From positions 747,755 to 811,754 of the forward strand of contig CAXAMN010021984.1 in NCBI GenBank assembly GCA_963970005.1: a stretch of DNA of 64,000 nucleotides, in the 5' to 3' direction. Positions 1 to 11,479 of the stretch are shown piece by piece. This DNA comes from Durusdinium trenchii (lineage: Eukaryota > Sar > Dinophyceae > Suessiales > Symbiodiniaceae). A program made the position numbers and the translations under genes. The first letter of the stretch is position 1. The number at the start of each line of letters is the position of its first letter. Below the pieces are notes generated by a model that ran no database searches, was not told where the DNA came from, and saw only the letters and a program-made list of their open reading frames with translations.

Positions 1-3000
1 AAATCCAGCGACCGACCATGACCGACCCCGTCGATTTCATGGAATCCTCATGTTTAGCATCTAGATTCTGGTGTGCTTGAGAATGCCACAAGGAAGTAAT
101 TATCAACCTTGGTAGCTTTCATCAATCTGGTGGCGTTTCATTTCTTATTTTCTGTCGCCGGTCGGTGGTCGCCGCATGCCAAAAGTGGACGTGTGGTTCC
201 CGGTCTCCAGAGTCCGAGTTCTCCTCATCGACAGCTTCTGAGCTCAAAACGCGATAGTGGTGTGAAGCCTCACAGCCGTGGCTTTGTGTGGTCGGTGAGT
301 GCTCCAAGAGCTGGTTGGAATCGTCACGAAGAGCTGGACCAAAGAACGTTCTCGAACTATATATACCCATGGACCATCCTGTCTGGGTGTCCTGTCGTGT
401 TCGATCCCGGATAGTAGCGGAGGGTAGTCCAGCCAGGTGACCCAGTGGCCGGATGGTGGTATGTGTATGTATAAGATGTGACCCATGCACCAACACAAAC
501 AGCTCTTGACCCTCACGATCCCCAAAAAAAGAAAACGGTTTGGATCTCACGACATCGAAGTTCCTCGCCTGGCGAAACCCACACCGCCGGGTCATCAAAC
601 CCACGAGTGCGAGGAATGCGCACGCGAAGGACCCAAGGCCTCGTGGGGATTGAAAAAACGAAGGCGGCGTGGAAGCAGGAAACCATCCGCATCGTGGATT
701 GCTCCAAACCCCAACACTTACCAAAAAATACAAATCAAAGTCATGGAAGTCATGGAAGTGAACAATGGCCTCGACTAATGGAGGAGACCTCAAATGCCCA
801 AATAGCACTGCTTCCTTCTCGAGATCTGGAGAATCCCCGCAAAATCACCATCTGTCCCGATCAAATATAGCTGAGATACGCTGAGCCAACATGATCCGAT
901 CAAGAAAAAAGAAACAAACACCAGAAAAAGCAGGGACACCTATGGATGGGGCAGCTGGAATGCAACTAGCACATGATCAACATCAGGTCTCTACCAGACA
1001 AGTAGGCCATCAAGGTTGCAGCGATATGTTTAAAATGTAAACAGCATAGAACATCATAGAACTAAATCTTTGCTCAGGATTCAGGAGGAGTGGAGCTCCA
1101 ATCAAACGCCTGGATTCCGCTGGTACTAGTACCCCCATGTGACCACTCAAACTCTGAAAATGGCTGCGTTCGAGCATGAATCTGACTCGATGGTCAATAG
1201 TCCTGATTTGACCAATGCTAATACTGAAAAGAACACCCTGTGGCCCTGGGATTCAAGTCCCTCACGATTCCATCCTGAAGTTGCTGTAGTTTTGAGATTT
1301 GGGGATGCCTCAACACATATCATGTATCATAATGTGTCAATATATGTATCATAATGTATCCCCTGAACACCCGAGTCGGCCAAGTAAACATGATTTGAAC
1401 CCGCTGATTGTTCTGTGCCACCCATCTGATCCATCTGAATCTGTTTCCAAATCAGGGTCATTCCATCATTTCAAACACAAAAGAAAGATTTGTCAAACCA
1501 GGTCAAACCCAGATAGTACTAGTGCAACATGATTGCAAACCCAAGCAATCCAAAGCCGATGCGGAGTTCTGCCCCGCTCAAACAATCCGTCGCCTAGCAG
1601 GACCGGTGAATGGTCCTCCATCGATGGCCGGAAGGAAGACCCGAAAGGCACGTGTAGCATGTGAAACAGCCAGTTTCACATCGCGGGTTCCGGTCAATGT
1701 TGTCGACTTGTTCAATGTTCATAGCTCACAAATACTGTCACAAGTGTATGCCAGCAGGTACATCGATGGAGAAAGGCAGTTCAGCATGGAAGTCTTCCTG
1801 TGGAATGGTGCATTCAAAACTTTTGTGTGGATCTTTGATGATCACAAAAAGACAAACCTTGCAAACAGCACTAGTGAGATGACCGTTTTCCTGTGTTTTC
1901 CTTTAATGGTCCAAGTTCTGTCATGTTTCCTCTTTCCCACCGGACACCGACCCGACCGATCATCCGGTTCCGGGTCCTCGGGTGGCACCACATGCTCTGA
2001 CGCCTGGCTCCGAAAAAGACATCTTCAGACAGAGTCATTTTGCAATGGCCTCCAACCTATTTTTCCTGGATCTCCTTTTGACTCAATATTGCATTATCAG
2101 AATCAGAGTTCCACCTCAAATCTTCCTGGCCTGCCTAGTTCTGATCTAAAAATTCTCCTCCGTTGGACTCCGGAAAAATGGATTCTCAGTTTGCCGTGAA
2201 ATCCCTGAACCACCGACCCGGGCGTGGGCTTCTTACACAGTGTCATCCACTCATCCTTTCAAACTTCTACCAAGACCACCAGCACCGGTTTTCGACGGCA
2301 CCACCATCTCTGCCTGGTAAAGGCGCCCAAAGAAAGGCATCTGCATCGGCATGGGCGTTCCGGAGCTCGGATACATCGCCGGTTGATACCCTGCCAGTCG
2401 AACGCGTCGAAACCACCAACGCCGTGGAACAGCGACGTTTTTGCGGAAGGTTTCTTTTCTCAACAAGAACGTGTTCTAAGAACATGATTTGAAATGATTA
2501 AACCATACGTAACCATCATATTAAAACCTTCAATTGTTAGCTCGTCCCTCGTTGCAATACCAAATTTGAGGGAGATCCAGGACCAGTTCTTGGTGGTCCC
2601 ACGATCAATTCCTCTCTGAGATTGTGTTTGTGTCGTATATGTCCAAATTGGAGAGTTAAACTCACAGGAAGAAACTCAATCAATCTTCTTTCATCTTCTT
2701 TCCAAGAGTTTCTAGCAACAAAGCTTGCTCAAAACAGATCAAAAGCACTGCTTCTGAAAAAAGGATCATGATGGATCATGTATGAACTGCTGGGCCAAGT
2801 TACGAGCCTTTGCCCTTTCATTGTCCACATACAGGTTGGCCACTGCGCATGACCGTAACAGCATCTGTTGAACATGCACTTGCAAAAGCTGGTGTCAGCG
2901 CCTTCATTCGGTCCTTTGAATACGACCGAAAGCTGTTGAAAGCCCAAAGACATCACTGTTCTCAAAGAAATGGAGAGCCAAAACCACTAGGGCTAGGGAC

Positions 3001-4090
3001 TAGGGCACCCAGGAATCTTGAGTCGCCTCCAGTTTACCGACGTCTGCATTCAAACTGCTGGAGGGTGAAGATGCAAAAATACGCAAAACCAAATATGCTT
3101 AAGACCCAAACCATTTGGTCCGGAGTCGCCATCGCCGCCGTTTTTCGACCGCCTCCAGGTGGTGGAGCTTGTAGCTGTTGAGACTCATCGAAGTTCTTGT
3201 TTGCCCCCATGAGTCCTGCCGACATCAAGCAGACTTGGGCTGAAACATGTACAGTAGAAAAGTTTGGCTTCAAAGTGGACGGTCCTCAGTACCACATGAC
3301 AAATACATGAAATATTTTTCAGAACTATACTAATTAGTGACTTAGTACTTCCCATCATCAAAAAAACATCACAGTAAATCAAAATCACGATTATCATGTA
3401 CCTCCGTATCACGACCTCACTCTTCAGCGCTGAAAACCGCGCGAATTGCGCAACCCCGCGATCTGTGCGAACCCAAGCAACCCGTCCCTCGACTCCGTCC
3501 GGTTTGCGGACGTCGACTCCGTCCTCCAAGACCCAAAAAGCTGTTGTCCATGCAAACCCCATTGCTGGCGCAAATGCCTTGAGCGCATTGGCACACCTCA
3601 CTGAAAACGTGACAAGAAAAAAACAAGAACGTGACAGGAGCTAGGCCAGCTGGTTGAGCATTCACACTGACCCGGCACAGGTTTCCGGCTTGGAAAAACC
3701 GCCCCAAACCAGCCAGTTCAGCCTTGCACTTCATCGTTGCTCCTTCAAACCCTTCTCCACGTCCGCCACTCCACCTCTCTCCATCGATTTTTCTGCCCCA
3801 AAGGTCGGATCCGGCAGACCATTTACTCGCCGTCGCCCGACGTAGCCAAGGCCGATCGAGGCGACGTCGAGGCTGAAAAGGAACCCGGTTCTTCACCGGA
3901 TCGCAGCCCATTCTGCCCGACCTTTGGACAGTCCGAGTGAGACAAACACGTCGCCGCGTGAGACAAACATCGGAGGGACTTTTTGCGTTTCCGACATACG
4001 TCACTCGTATGCCGTATGACATATGACTGATAATGGGTGAATGACAAGTGGGCTAAAACCAAAAGGATGGCGCGTTCCTCGTGTGGCGAT
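1..4090. other. Unassigned non-coding or intronic sequence
   Basis: No exon could be supported here. Several frames stay open for 60-230 codons, the longest being a 228-codon minus-strand frame at 122-808, but their translations show no recognisable domain and no conserved motif. Composition is mixed with no tandem array. The stretch may be intergenic or may contain introns of the minus-strand cupin gene that begins downstream. Confidence 0.4.
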
Positions 4091-4103
4091 CTCGTCTGGA
4101 CCT

Positions 4104-5084
4104 TTAAAGGCCCGTTTCCTTGGAGATTCGGAGTTCTTCCAAAAGGCCCGGGAGGACTTGGTAGTCGACGTGGCGCCAGTCCAAATTCCCCGACCAAACC
4201 CACAGAATGAGGGCCGGTCGATCAAAGGTCTGCATGGCATGTGTCTGAAAGGGTTGATGCACCCGGAAGGTGTTGGGACCAAAAAGCTGGCCGTTTTCGT
4301 CTCCCTCCAGTAACAAGAGAGCTTCGCCATCAATGACATGATAAATCTCCTTGGGAGCATGCGAATGGGCTTTATACCAAAGGTTGCCCGGCACATAGAA
4401 GAGGCCAAACATGCAGGTTTCCGTCTTGACGAAGACGCATTCACGCATGTATTTCAGGTTGGGGTGCTCAGGGTCATCCAACGTCGTCAGGTACCAATTG
4501 CAGCTATCGAAGCCCTCCGAAACGCTGCCCGCCGGCGGTGGGGTCACCTGTGACGACTGTGACGTCTCCGGTTTCCCCCGTTGTGGGTGGGAACTTCCAG
4601 CGAGTATAGTAGCTAATTACAAAGGGCTCAGCGGCACATGATCCTAATCTGAAGGGCAAGTGAACTAATTGCATACTGTTGCCCCAATGGCACACCTGCG
4701 AAATATCCAAACATAAACAACATCGGCTTGTTACACACCAGTGCCACACTCAAACCTTGCTCCACTGGAGTCTTGTTTGCAACAGAACCCAACTATGACT
4801 CGTTTGATAGGATCAAGTGAGAAAAAACACAACAACGCAAGGCATTCCTTAATTTATATGTCGGCAATATGTCGGCTCCATATTGGGGGAGATCAATTTC
4901 TGTGTCTTCACCGCCATGCCATCCACTCCCCACGATGAAATCCGCCAGGTGCGGCCTGCGCATCTGGCGGCCTCCAACCCGGCTCAGGCTCCAGCAGCTG
5001 ACTGCGAGGCTTCAGCTGTAGCAGCAAGGCTTTCCCAAAGTTCTGGGCTTCGGAATCCTCTGAAAGGAGCCACTGATGCATGGC
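4104..5084 (-). CDS. DddL-like cupin, probable DMSP lyase (partial, two exons)
   Basis: Two minus-strand exons are visible: 4912-5084, a helical segment opening AMHQWLLSEDSEAQNFG, and 4104-4524, the catalytic cupin. The phases fit: 57 codons plus CG join to the C that follows the acceptor AG at 4525. The second exon has the cupin motif HSHAPKEIYHVIDG, matching H-x-H-x3-E-x-Y with a glycine six residues after the Glu, then GPNTFRVHQ, PFQTHAMQT with the second-motif His, and ALILWVWSGNL. Histidines, Glu and Tyr of this kind bind metal and act on substrate in bacterial DddL-type enzymes, which split dimethylsulfoniopropionate into dimethylsulfide and acrylate. The frame ends at a stop at 4104, which may be the true end or read-through past a donor. 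N-terminal exons and a start codon are not located. Family assignment rests on motif spacing; activity is inferred. Confidence 0.68.
4548..4911. other. Intron of the cupin gene
   Basis: This is most of the intron between the two cupin exons (4525-4911). It begins with GT at 4911-4910 on the minus strand and ends in AG at 4526-4525. No other feature is seen in it. Confidence 0.55.
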
Positions 5085-5339
5085 CTGCCTGCAACAGCCC
5101 AGGGCACCAGAATCGAGCAAAGCGCGGAATTTTTGTTGTGCTATGAAGTTTTTACAGATTTTAAAGGGAGGAGTCAACTACGCGCGGTATATAAACCGAG
5201 TTTGTTGAAATATTTGGTAAATTTCATTTCAGGCATCTTGCCCTTTGGGGAGCCCCTTGGGAAAGTGTTCATCCGAGGGAAGGAAAAACACACGACTGAC
5301 CCCAAACAGTTGACCGCCACTCTGCAGCTCGAACAATGA

Positions 5340-6745
5340 CCGTTGGAAGGCATTGTCTTTGGAAGGCGGACGCAGTAGCCCACACTGGAAGACAAATACA
5401 GTACAAAGAACTGCTATTGAGTATCTGCCATGAGGCGGACACTGGAAACATGTCAAGTTCGCTACTACGCACTTGCCAGGCGGGCACACTGCCCAAAGAA
5501 CAGCTTAAAAGGAGTTGCCAGAGGCGGACACACTAGCCCAGATTGTGCAGCAAAGGTTTAGAGCGGCAAAGTTACCAGCAGTCGCTACTAAAGAGTTGCG
5601 GGAAGGTGGACATCAGCTCAGACTGGGAGACAAATGTAATGAATTGTCTCTGGAGCTGCTACAAAAAGGCGGGCACAGTAGCCCAGACTGGGAGACGACG
5701 AATGCAAAGAATTGGTACACAGAAGCCCAGACTGGGAGACAAATGTAAAGAGTTGTTATTAAGGAGATGCCGGAAGTGGAGACAGTAGCCCTGGCTGGGC
5801 GACACATGTACAGGAGTTGCCAGCAGCCCAAACGGGGAATCAAATATGTAAAGAACTACCGCATAAGGAGGTGCCAGAAGGTGGACACCCAAGCTGGGAG
5901 ACACATGCATGTACTTTGTAAAGGAGTTGCCAGGCGGACACACTAGATTCGCAATCAATTGGATAGAAAGAACTGCTGCTAAGGAACTGCCAGAGGGTGG
6001 ACACACTAGCCCAGAGTGGGAGAAAATAGACATACCGCTAACATACCGGCAAGAATAGAAGGCGGGCGCACTAGCGCACACTGAGACTTGCTACTAAGGA
6101 ATTGCTAGCCCAGATTGAGGGGCAAACTTTTGATTTTTTTAGAATTGCTATTAAGAAGTTGTCAGCAGGCGGAACAATAGCCCAGACTGGTAGACAAATC
6201 AGAAGGCGGACAGCAGCTCAGGAGACAAATGTAAAGAATTCCTACGAAGGAGTTGCCAGAGGTGGACACCAGAAGGCGGACACACTAGTTCACTAGTGCA
6301 AAATGGGAGCCAAATGTAAAGAATTGCTACTTACTACGGAACCAGAAGGCCGACTAGCCCAAACTGGAAGACAAATGTACAGTATAGTTGCCACCAAGGA
6401 GTTCCCAGAAAACTGACACACTGGCCAAGACTGGGAGTCAAATGTAAAGAATTGCGACTAGTCGACACACTGGCCCAAACTGGGAGACAAATCAGAAGGC
6501 GGACACAGTAGCCCAGACTGGGAGACACATGTATAGAATTGCTTGGCCCGGACTGGGTGACAAACGCCAAGAATTGCTACTAAGGAGTTGGCAGAAGGCA
6601 AACACACCAGCCCAGACTGGGATACAAATTCTAAGCAGCTGCCAGAAGGCAAACGCACAAGGCCTGACTGGGAGACATATGTATAGGACTGCTACTAAGG
6701 AGTAGCCAGAAGGCAAACACACTGGCCCAGACTGAGGCGGACACG
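5340..6745. repeat. Degenerate minisatellite array 1
   Basis: A run of about 20 diverged units of roughly 60-75 bp. Each keeps a core like cagactgggagacaaatg followed by a version of taaagaattgctactaagg and agttgccagaaggcgga. The copies differ by many substitutions and indels, so this array is older than the one at 16-18 kb that shares the gggagacaaatg core. On the minus strand it gives short overlapping open frames rich in LSPSLG/CLPVWA-type peptides; these are by-products of the repeat, not genes. A cap sequence shared with array 2 follows directly at 6753-6785. Confidence 0.85.
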
Positions 6746-6752
6746 CCTAAAA

Positions 6753-6785
6753 GCATTGAGAACCCCAACAGAAAACTGTTTGGCG
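6753..6785 (+). repeat. Array cap with hairpin (diverged copy)
   Basis: The sequence aagcattgagaaccccaaca and what follows matches the cap at the ends of the later arrays (16,653 and 18,208), with a few changes in the palindrome. It sits at the downstream edge of array 1, the same relative position as in the other arrays. Confidence 0.7.
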
Positions 6786-6879
6786 GAAACTGTTGACGGA
6801 ATGCGGATGTCCTTTGATGTCTGCTGTGCCCTCACAACGAAGGTCTACAAACATTGAGCAACAGTGGGGTCTCTTGGGA

Positions 6880-6935
6880 TACAAATATATGTATATACAA
6901 TTATATATTATATATATATATTATATATAATCTGC
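6880..6935. repeat. TA-rich microsatellite
   Basis: An imperfect (TA)n tract including tatatatatatatt. No function can be assigned. Confidence 0.7.
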
Positions 6936-7212
6936 GTCTGCAACTTCAGAATATCAAGTAGAAGGACGTAAAAGGTAAGTCAGAACAGTACCACTTCAGA
7001 AGACCCTCACCTTTAAAGATAACAAATGATGGTGTCCATCTTTCTCCGGTGGGCATCCTTTAACAACCATTTCCCCTTTTGTCCGCACCAGTGCGGAGTC
7101 CAGGATTCGTAGATTGGAAGATGAAGGGTCAAAACTTGTTCTTTAAGTACTAGCAAAGACAACACATGTCAAAAGCTTGCAAAACATGTTCAAAACCTGT
7201 TGGTTGCAAAAT

Positions 7213-7452
7213 TCCGGGTGTCTTCAATGCCAAAGTGACTGCATCAAAGGACATTTCATACAAGTCCTTGATGACCCGTGGTACTTCTTCAACCTCCAGC
7301 ACTCGCTCGACCCAAAAGGAGAGTGTAGGTTCCGCCGGATTTTGATGGCCAAGCCAAACTTGGGGCAAATGGACGTGGGTAGTTCCGGCAGGTAAGGCCA
7401 AATCTTGGTCATCCTGGAAGAGCTGCAAGGTTCCGGTCATCTGGTAGAAGAC
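7213..7452 (-). CDS. Cupin-like exon, gene unidentified
   Basis: A minus-strand exon starting after an acceptor AG (ctccag) with VFYQMTGTLQLFQDD, followed by DLALPAGTTHVHLPQVWLG and HQNPAEPTLSFWVERV, then a helical tail EVEEVPRVIKDLYEM. The pattern of a Gly-Thr-Leu turn, a Leu-Pro-Ala-Gly loop, an H-x-H pair and Asn-Pro before a final strand is that of a cupin half-barrel. The 3' end is uncertain because several GA/GC donors near 7213-7225 would serve. It lies upstream of the DddL-like exons on the same strand but is separated by a 1.4-kb repeat array. DddL-type enzymes have one cupin, so this is more likely a second gene than part of the first. Confidence 0.45.
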
Positions 7453-7539
7453 CTGGAGTTTCCGGGCGTCCCACGTGCACCGGGTGCCGCTATGCTGTGG
7501 CACCCAGGAACCCACTTAATTGACCTATCTTTGCACCAT

Positions 7540-8742
7540 ACTGTCGAGGCAAAGCCACCCAATGAAAAAAGCAGGAACTCACCGCAGGCCATCAAAGGCA
7601 GACCAAAACACACAGTCCAAAAACATGTTCTGCAAGATTCTGCAAGCAATATAGTTTACATTGTTTTAGACTGCGCATTACTGCGCCATCAAAACCATTG
7701 ATTGCCTGGGCCTTGGTAGCGAAACCTGATCAACAGTACTGTTTGTATATAAAAATTAATGCATCATGAAGACGATGCCGATATTCAACACAGTGAGAAA
7801 TCATGAGAATTCAAAATCAACATCAATTTCCGCTTCGGCAGAATTTCTTGGTTTTGAAATTGAATGACTTGGGTGAAACTAAAAGTCCTGCTTGTTGCAT
7901 TTGGGAGTGCTGTATAGTGTCGTAGGGCCAAGCCAAGCAAACAGAAATGGGTTGGGATTTCGAACCCCTGTCATGTACCTACACCGCCAAACAATTGACC
8001 ACCAAGAATGGTGGACCATGCTGCCCTGGTTGAGTTTGGTCGAGTGGAATGGAAGGACTGAAAAAGTCGAAATATGCAATCTACAAGGATCGACCAAACT
8101 GATCTGAAGATGTCTGAACTATCAACCCTTCATGCGAATGTTGCCAATTGCTTCAACCGATTGGGGTTCCGATACAGGCCTTTTTTTGAATTAGGAGGGG
8201 GTAGAAGAGCAATCATTGCAATATCGCGTGAAGGCGCGCAAATATTGGTATATATATATATATATTTGTCCATTTTTGTCCTGCAATTCCCCAAAACCTC
8301 CACTCTGGGATTGGGGTCCGGCATTACTGGTTGGTTGGTTGGTTGGGGGTCCATCTCAAGCTGCGAAAGTGACCCGCCGCATGCAGAGCTCCGGACTCGG
8401 AGCTCTGCCGCAGCACGTGTTTGGTGGTATGACTACCGCCTATAGGATCTTATAGGTATGAGTTGTGTAGTTTGGCTCTGTGTTTTGACCATCAACCAAA
8501 TTGGATGGTCGAACTAGAGCTCGTGGCGGGAAAGTACATTCTGAGTAGTAGATGTAGTAGACGTTGAAACTTTGATGCGGACGAAGAGGTGCAAAAATAA
8601 CCCGCAAATATCCGCAAATAGGCATCTCGCATGAATCCCCATTCAACCTATTGGAAACATCGATCCGCTTTAGCTTCTACGAGTATATATCGGCCAGTGC
8701 TTTTCGAGAAAAAGTGGAGCGCACAAAAGACCGAACCGTCCG
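7540..8742. other. No gene seen
   Basis: Mixed sequence with short open frames only. It includes a short TA tract near 8250-8265 and a GGTTGGTTGGTTGG run near 8330. A tRNA B-box-like string on the minus strand near 7950-7966 is noted under rejected items. Confidence 0.4.

Positions 8743-8774
<32 letters not shown>
8743..8774 (+). repeat. Homopolymer A tract, 32 nt
   Basis: An uninterrupted run of 32 A residues. It could be the tail of an old retroposed insert or a slippage tract. No coding sequence or target-site duplication could be recognised next to it. Confidence 0.9.
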
Positions 8775-8776
<2 letters not shown>

Positions 8777-8941
8777 GTGCTGTTTCTTCTCCATGCCGCT
8801 GCAAGGCGCTCATACTTATGCCTTGGGTAGTGATGTTCTGGTGAGATCCAAACGATTCCCAGCCTGAAGCCGAGCCGGTTCCGTGTGCCGAGCTTGGGGT
8901 CTCGGTCGAGCTTGGGAGCAGTGAAGAGAATGAATGAGACG

Positions 8942-9085
8942 ATGGCCTCCAACCTACGTTCGCGCCCTCCCCGTTCGTAGCGTCCGAACGCTCCGTTCGT
9001 AGCGATGCCCTTTGTTACTAGATGTTACTAGTAGCAAGAATGCTCCTAGTAGTAAGGCCAGGAGCCCCTAGTGGCGCCCTTAATG
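8942..9085 (-). repeat. Dispersed repeat family, copy 1 (GCTACTAGGAGC type)
   Basis: Begins ggcctccaacctacgttcg and contains cgttcgtagcg twice, then gttactagtagcaagaatgctcctagtagtaa broken into short variants, and aggccaggagcccctagt. The same set of words recurs near 11.4, 22.9, 34.3 and 51.5 kb, in both orientations. The ggcctccaacct edge reappears in inverted form at the far edge of the 34.3-kb copy (aggttggaggcc), which defines one end of the element. Confidence 0.75.
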
Positions 9086-9090
9086 CTTTC

Positions 9091-9324
9091 CTAGCTGTTG
9101 AATCTTGAAGACACCACTTGAGAAGTATTGTGGTCCGTCATGAAATAGACATCGAACAAATCCCTCTGTGAAGACAACGGACTGTGTGCCATGACCACAT
9201 CCTGCTTTCCTTCTTGCGCCTGCCTCAATCCAAAGCGTGAGTTTTCTTCAGCCTCCTTCCAAACAAGCTGCTTGATTGGCGCCTTCTGCTGGCCTGGTCG
9301 ATCAAGAATGACTTCCCGGCATGT
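9091..9324 (-). CDS. Candidate 3'-terminal exon of an unidentified gene
   Basis: A 78-codon minus-strand frame between an acceptor AG (ctacag, ending at 9325) and a TAG stop at 9091-9093. It reads TCREVILDRPGQQKAPIKQL, then a charged stretch WKEAEENSRFGLRQAQEGKQ, and near the end DLFDVYFMTDHNTSQ. The other two minus frames are interrupted. I do not recognise the family. It may belong with the exon at 10.48-10.60 kb on the same strand. Confidence 0.4.
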   Translation of the reverse strand, partial: TCREVILDRPGQQKAPIKQLVWKEAEENSRFGLRQAQEGKQDVVMAHSPLSSQRDLFDVYFMTDHNTSQVVSSRFNS

Positions 9325-9768
9325 CTGTAGGTTTGGGTCCAAGTCCAAACGGGGGTTTGGATCCAATACTCCGGTCAGTAACCGTTCCTCCACCCATCCA
9401 CCGGTGGTTCACTTAGAAAAAGCCTCTCATCCACATGACATAACCCAACTGCTCAAACTTTCCCCGGTCAGTTCCACATACCCAACTGCTCGGGGCTTTA
9501 CTGCACTGCTCGGGGCCCCCTGTCGCAGTTCTGCAGAGTCAGAAGGCTCACTGAGTCAGCATGTTCGGCCTTCGGACGCTGCCAACATGGGCATCTCTTT
9601 CCAAGGATAGTGAAGCAGCTCATCAGGAACCTGAGATCATCGAACACTCTGCCCCTTCCCCCTTTCGGCGACCAAATTGGTACGCCAAGATGTTCAATTG
9701 CATCGACATGCACCATGTCTGACCATGCACCCGGCTTGGAAGACCCCATCAGCGACATGAGGATCTAT

Positions 9769-9794
9769 ATCCATCCATCCATCCATCCATCCAT
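9769..9794 (+). repeat. (ATCC)n microsatellite
   Basis: Six perfect to near-perfect atcc units, followed by a short run of gtct/ctat words. Confidence 0.9.
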
Positions 9795-10475
9795 GACTAT
9801 CCGTCTATCTGTCTGTCTATCTATCCCATTCTATGCCAAGGTATCAATGACTTTGCCGAACCCACTTCTTTGGCCCAGTTTAGCAGTCTAAACTTGGCTT
9901 CACATGTTCCACACCAATGAATCCAAACATACACCACAGAAACGACATGAATCGATCCAAAGTTGACTCAAACAAGGCTTCACACACTTCCTAACTTCCT
10001 AACATCTGCCTGCTATATATCTTAAAAACCTACTCGACCCTCGCTCCTGACTGAAGCAGCGAATCCCAGGAGCCATTCCCATCGGCGGTGCATGCTCGCT
10101 GACTTGCGGCTCGAGATAGACATCATCCTGACGACGGAGCACGGCACACCACCACGGAGCACGGCACGTGTTGAAGCAAATGAACGAGAGAGCTGCAGAA
10201 CATTCTGGAGGACATGTATCATGTTCCCGGGACAACTTCAAACATTCCTCATGTAGGGGAGTAATTGGTTCGGATCGATTGCTGAATGTTGAATACATAG
10301 GGGCGGCTGGTGAAGGGATGTTAAAATAAGTATCTGGCCTCAAAGAGGGAGTCCTTCTGTGTCCCTCTTGAAGCGCCGAACAAAACACACAAACACACAC
10401 CAAGCCTGGACATCAACGTGCTTATGAATATGTCCTAATTTATCCCTTTTTCCCCCAAGAGCACAAAAGAATAAC

Positions 10476-10600
10476 ATGTTCTTCATCTCATGCAAGTCAT
10501 CCAGCACTGCAAGCAGCCGTGCACCCACATCTTGGACCACCACATCCTTCGATTTGATCCAGTTTCGACCCACTTCGTGGCACTGGATCGCTAGTGGGTC
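10476..10600 (-). CDS. Candidate exon, unidentified protein
   Basis: The minus strand reads DPLAIQCHEVGRNWIKSKDV, then VVQDVGARLLAVLDDLHEMK. This amphipathic helical stretch is protein-like, while the other two frames are less so. Exact splice limits are not fixed. A GC-rich stretch just upstream (10,615-10,730) may be the preceding exon, but its frame is ambiguous. No family recognised. Confidence 0.35.
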
Positions 10601-11369
10601 CCGTATTTGCCCCATGGGCGTGTGGGTCCGCAGCGCTGGCGCTGGCCCCCCTGAGCGAAGCCAAGACGTGCAGCGGCGGCCTGACGATGGTTCCTTTGAA
10701 TTCAGGTCGTGAGGTTGGCCTGGGGACCACCTGCAGTCGTGGTGACCATCTGGTAAGTGGGTATTCACCCAACTCAACGGTTTGAAAGGAGCGATTGACT
10801 TGACAACATGCTCTTCCAAGCAGGCAAATCCACACTGAAGCCCCACGAAACCCCACCATGATCGCAGCATCAAGGGATACTTACTCCCAGCTAGGACTTT
10901 GCATTTAAGTCGGGCACACTTGAGGCTGGCTTTTTTGCAAGATGACCTGGTTAGGTGTAGATACTCTCTACAACCTAGGTCTATCATGGTCCTTATCTCT
11001 ACTGTCAGTTGGAACATCGATAACTTTTAAAGCAGTTCCAACGCCCTGTCATGGAAGTTGATAGCATGGCCGGCATGGCAAGACCATGAATTCCGAATAC
11101 CAAACAGGGGGTTCCGACCGTGTTCGTCCCGTGCAGATCCTAGACCAGTCTCAGGCCAGGGGATCTCCCCCCCCCAAAAGAAGGGAATACACACCCAACT
11201 TGGGAAGCATGAGCCAAACCTCTCCAAACCTCCTCAGTCTGACGCCACCGGAAGCGCTTCGCCGAACCTCATGGGCCTCCGGACCCCCATCCCCCCGAAG
11301 GGGGTGGTCATGTCCGCACAGCGGGTCGGGCCCCGGTCGGGCCTGGTGGATGCCGGGGCCGGAGGATTG

Positions 11370-11475
11370 GTAGCGATGTTACTAGTAAGAATGCTCCGTT
11401 CGTAGCGATGCCAGCCCCTCCTAGTAGTGTCCGATCGCTCCTAGTAGTAAGGCCAAGAGCCCCGTTCGTAGCTTC
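11370..11475 (-). repeat. Dispersed repeat family, copy 2
   Basis: Contains tgttactagtaagaatgctc, cgttcgtagcgatgccagc, ctcctagtagtgtccgatcg and ctcctagtagtaaggccaag. These are the same words as in the copy at 8.95-9.09 kb, in the same orientation. Confidence 0.7.
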
Positions 11476-11479
11476 TTGT

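Noticed and set aside
122-808. 228-codon minus-strand open frame near the window start
   Set aside because: No domain, no repeat of family motifs and no splice context. Frames of this length occur by chance in GC-balanced DNA.
5340-6745. CRISPR array
   Set aside because: Repeats are degenerate, spacers are not unique units of constant size, there are no cas genes, and the genome is eukaryotic.
7940-7990. tRNA or tRNA-derived SINE (string gggttcgaaatccc on the minus strand)
   Set aside because: Only a B-box-like string is present. No convincing A box, cloverleaf or tail was found.
8743-8774. Processed retrocopy with a poly-A tail
   Set aside because: No coding sequence or target duplication could be recognised upstream of the A tract.
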